A stretch of 64,000 nt of DNA, taken from NCBI GenBank assembly GCA_030148805.1, contig JASBSS010000001.1, forward strand, positions 186,001 to 250,000. The letters are read 5' to 3'. Both the position numbers and the translations under genes were made by a program. The stretch comes from Thiogranum sp. (lineage in GTDB: Bacteria; Pseudomonadota; Gammaproteobacteria; DSM-19610). A model generated the notes under the pieces. That model saw only the letters and a list, made by a program, of their open reading frames with translations, made no database searches and was not told the origin of the DNA. This document shows, piece by piece, positions 62,320 to 64,000 of this stretch (positions are counted from its first letter, which is position 1; each line of letters starts with the position of its first letter).

Positions 62320-63165
62320 ATGGACACCCTATACCGCCCGATGACAGACCCGCAACAGTACTCGTCACCGACCGACCTGAGCGCGACCAGGACCAGGGCC
62401 GCGGACAGACCTGCCGGCAAGGTCATTGTCCGCAACCTTGAATTCTTCTACGGACGCTTCCAGGCTTTGCACGACATCAGTCTGGAGATACCCGCGAATC
62501 GGGTTACCGCCTTCATCGGCCCTTCCGGTTGTGGAAAATCCACGCTGCTGCGTACCTTCAACCGGATCTACGAGTTGTACCCCGACCAGACGGCGCGCGG
62601 GGAAGTCTGGCTCGACGGGGAGAACATCCTGGAGCGTCGCTACAATCTCAACCGGTTGCGGGCCAAGATCGGCATGGTGTTCCAGAAGCCGACCCCCTTT
62701 CCCATGTCCATCTACGACAATATCGCCTTTGGCGTGTCTCTCTACGAGAAACTGCCCCGCCGCAGAATGGATGAACGGGTGGAGTGGGCCCTGGACAAAG
62801 CCGGGCTCTGGGGCGAGGTCAAAGACAAACTGCGCCAGGAGGGGACCCGGCTGTCCGGCGGGCAGCAACAGCGTCTGTGCATCGCGCGGGCGGTGGCGGT
62901 GAAACCGGAGGTCCTGCTGCTCGATGAGCCCGCCTCCGCCCTGGACCCGATTTCCACCGCCATGATCGAGGAACTCATCGACGAACTCAAAGCCGATTAC
63001 ACCATCGCGATCGTGACCCACAACATGCAACAGGCCGCGCGCGTGTCCGACTTCACCGCGTTCCTCTATCTGGGCAAGCTGATCGAATTCGACACCAGCG
63101 AGAACATCTTCACCAAACCCCGGGAAACGGCCACCGAGGAATACATTACCGGGCGTTACGGCTGA
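62320..63165 (+). CDS. pstB: Phosphate ABC transporter ATPase PstB
   Basis: 281 residues from the ATG at 62320, eight bases after pstA. Walker [11 protein letters not shown]-loop [17 protein letters not shown], signature [14 protein letters not shown], Walker [13 protein letters not shown] and H-loop IVTHNMQQA are all intact. A short N-terminal extension precedes [16 protein letters not shown]. No phoU follows; the next gene is on the opposite strand. Confidence 0.97.
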   Translation: MDTLYRPMTDPQQYSSPTDLSATRTRAADRPAGKVIVRNLEFFYGRFQALHDISLEIPANRVTAFIGPSGCGKSTLLRTFNRIYELYPDQTARGEVWLDGENILERRYNLNRLRAKIGMVFQKPTPFPMSIYDNIAFGVSLYEKLPRRRMDERVEWALDKAGLWGEVKDKLRQEGTRLSGGQQQRLCIARAVAVKPEVLLLDEPASALDPISTAMIEELIDELKADYTIAIVTHNMQQAARVSDFTAFLYLGKLIEFDTSENIFTKPRETATEEYITGRYG

Positions 63166-63292
63166 GAGCGATCCCGCCGACGAATCTCCACGCCGATGCC
63201 GCCGGCATTGCCACGCACGCACGGGCGGAAAGCCGCAACGCCGATTGCGCTCGCCGGGCGGTGCCGAGGCAGCCGAACAGGACAGACAAAGC

Positions 63293-64000
63293 TCAGGCGT
63301 CGCGCAACTGAAGCAACAGGCTGTTGAGTTGCGCTATGTCCAGCGGCTTGACGAAATGATGGTCGAATCCCGCGCGCTTGGACTTGCGGCGGTCTTCGCC
63401 CTGCCCCCAGCCACTGAGCGCAATCAGCAACAGCGTGTCCCCGTCGGGCAACTGCCGTATGCGTTGCGCGGCCTCGTGTCCGTTGATCCCAGGCAGACCG
63501 ATGTCCAGTATCACCACCCGCGGCCCCCAGCGCTGCGCCATGCGCACGGCCTCCAATCCATCGTTGGCCACCGCGGTCTCGTAACCCAGCAGCCGCAGCA
63601 CTTGCGCAAGACTGTCGGCGCTGTCGAGATTGTCGTCGACCACCAGCACCCGCGAGCCGTTGGCGCTCTCGCGTTGCATCAGCGGTACCTGGGAATCGGC
63701 CGCCGCGGATCGCTCCCGGCTGGCCACGTGCGGCAGCCGCACAGTGAAGCGACAGCCCCGGCCTTGACCGTCGCTATGGGCCTCCACCCGGCCACCGTGC
63801 ATCTCCACCAGACGTTTAACCAACGCCAGGCCGATCCCCAGGCCGCCCTGGGAACGATCCAGATTTCGATCCACCTGGGCGAACATGTCGAAAACGCGCG
63901 GCAGCATTTTCGGTGGAATGCCGATCCCCGAATCCTGCACGGAAATCACAGCGTCGTTCTCGTCGGCAACCGCCGTGATATCGATACTGCCTCCATCGGT
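63293..64000 (-). CDS. Hybrid sensor histidine kinase (C-terminal part)
   Basis: The frame is open to the window edge, so the N-terminus is missing. The visible 235 residues are the end of an HATPase_c domain (GIGIPPKMLPRVFDMFAQVD, GGLGIGLALVKRLVEMHGG, FTVRLP) and a complete C-terminal receiver (VLVVDDNLDSADSLAQVL, phospho-acceptor Asp in VVILDIGLPGING, Lys in HHFVKPLDI). This arrangement is common in CheB/CheR-type or PAS-type hybrid kinases. It is convergent with pstB; a role in phosphate sensing is possible but unsupported. Confidence 0.93.
   Translation of the reverse strand, partial: TDGGSIDITAVADENDAVISVQDSGIGIPPKMLPRVFDMFAQVDRNLDRSQGGLGIGLALVKRLVEMHGGRVEAHSDGQGRGCRFTVRLPHVASRERSAAADSQVPLMQRESANGSRVLVVDDNLDSADSLAQVLRLLGYETAVANDGLEAVRMAQRWGPRVVILDIGLPGINGHEAAQRIRQLPDGDTLLLIALSGWGQGEDRRKSKRAGFDHHFVKPLDIAQLNSLLLQLRDA

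Overview
The window is GC-rich, densely coded DNA from a free-living Gram-negative bacterium. The Tad/RcpA secretion genes, cytochrome bd oxidase, EmrAB pump, PstSCAB system, OprP-like porin and EnvZ/OmpR-type pair all point to a gammaproteobacterium. DsrE-family proteins, SoxH-like and other metallo-beta-lactamase (MBL) fold proteins and SoxB-superfamily phosphoesterases hint at a sulfur-oxidising Chromatiales-like lineage; that is an inference from gene content. No RNA genes, insertion sequences, CRISPR arrays or phage genes were seen.

Layout. 1-4100: two MacB/FtsX-type ABC permeases (the first cut by the window edge), a small exported protein and a YbaK-HDOD fusion. 4263-16044 (minus strand): a complete-looking Tad/Flp pilus operon running flp-cpaA-tadE-cpaB-rcpA-tadZ-tadA-tadB-tadC-tadD-DUF3613-tadG, followed by an exported protein with a VPLPA/PEP-CTERM-like tail. 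16130-20979: a diguanylate cyclase divergent from a PAS-rich NarL-type kinase/regulator pair; the two membrane sensor proteins appear to share one integral-membrane domain. 20988-25396: SoxH-like MBL protein, DsrE protein, a second MBL protein, and an ECF sigma factor with an anti-sigma factor whose periplasmic part looks like a DsrE domain. 25708-29668: small proteins, patatin phospholipase and a DUF255 thioredoxin-like protein. 29650-35083 (minus): a stress-type cluster with PPOX-family protein, CadI/ArsI-like protein, SigZ-type ECF sigma, EmrAB pump, DUF202 protein and cytochrome b561. 35383-39874: CHRD-like protein with a relic of a second copy, cytochrome bd oxidase and cardiolipin synthase.

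40232-52243 is the most unusual part. A BlaI-type repressor and a short M56 (BlaR1-like) membrane protease sit next to two 5'-nucleotidase/SoxB-superfamily proteins with altered catalytic motifs, a HupE/UreJ-type membrane protein, an unknown exported protein, a very large PQQ-type beta-propeller protein and an MBL hydrolase. Three BlaI-type palindromes (47286, 49584, 50954) precede the first nucleotidase operon, the second nucleotidase and blaI itself. I propose a protease-repressor-controlled periplasmic metabolic system unrelated to beta-lactams.

52298-64000: a Gln-rich repeat protein divergent from an OmpR/EnvZ pair, a methyl-accepting chemotaxis protein, a PilZ protein, a 13-bp tandem repeat, then a phosphate uptake cluster (Pho box, porin, pstS, pstC, pstA, pstB), ending in a partial hybrid histidine kinase.
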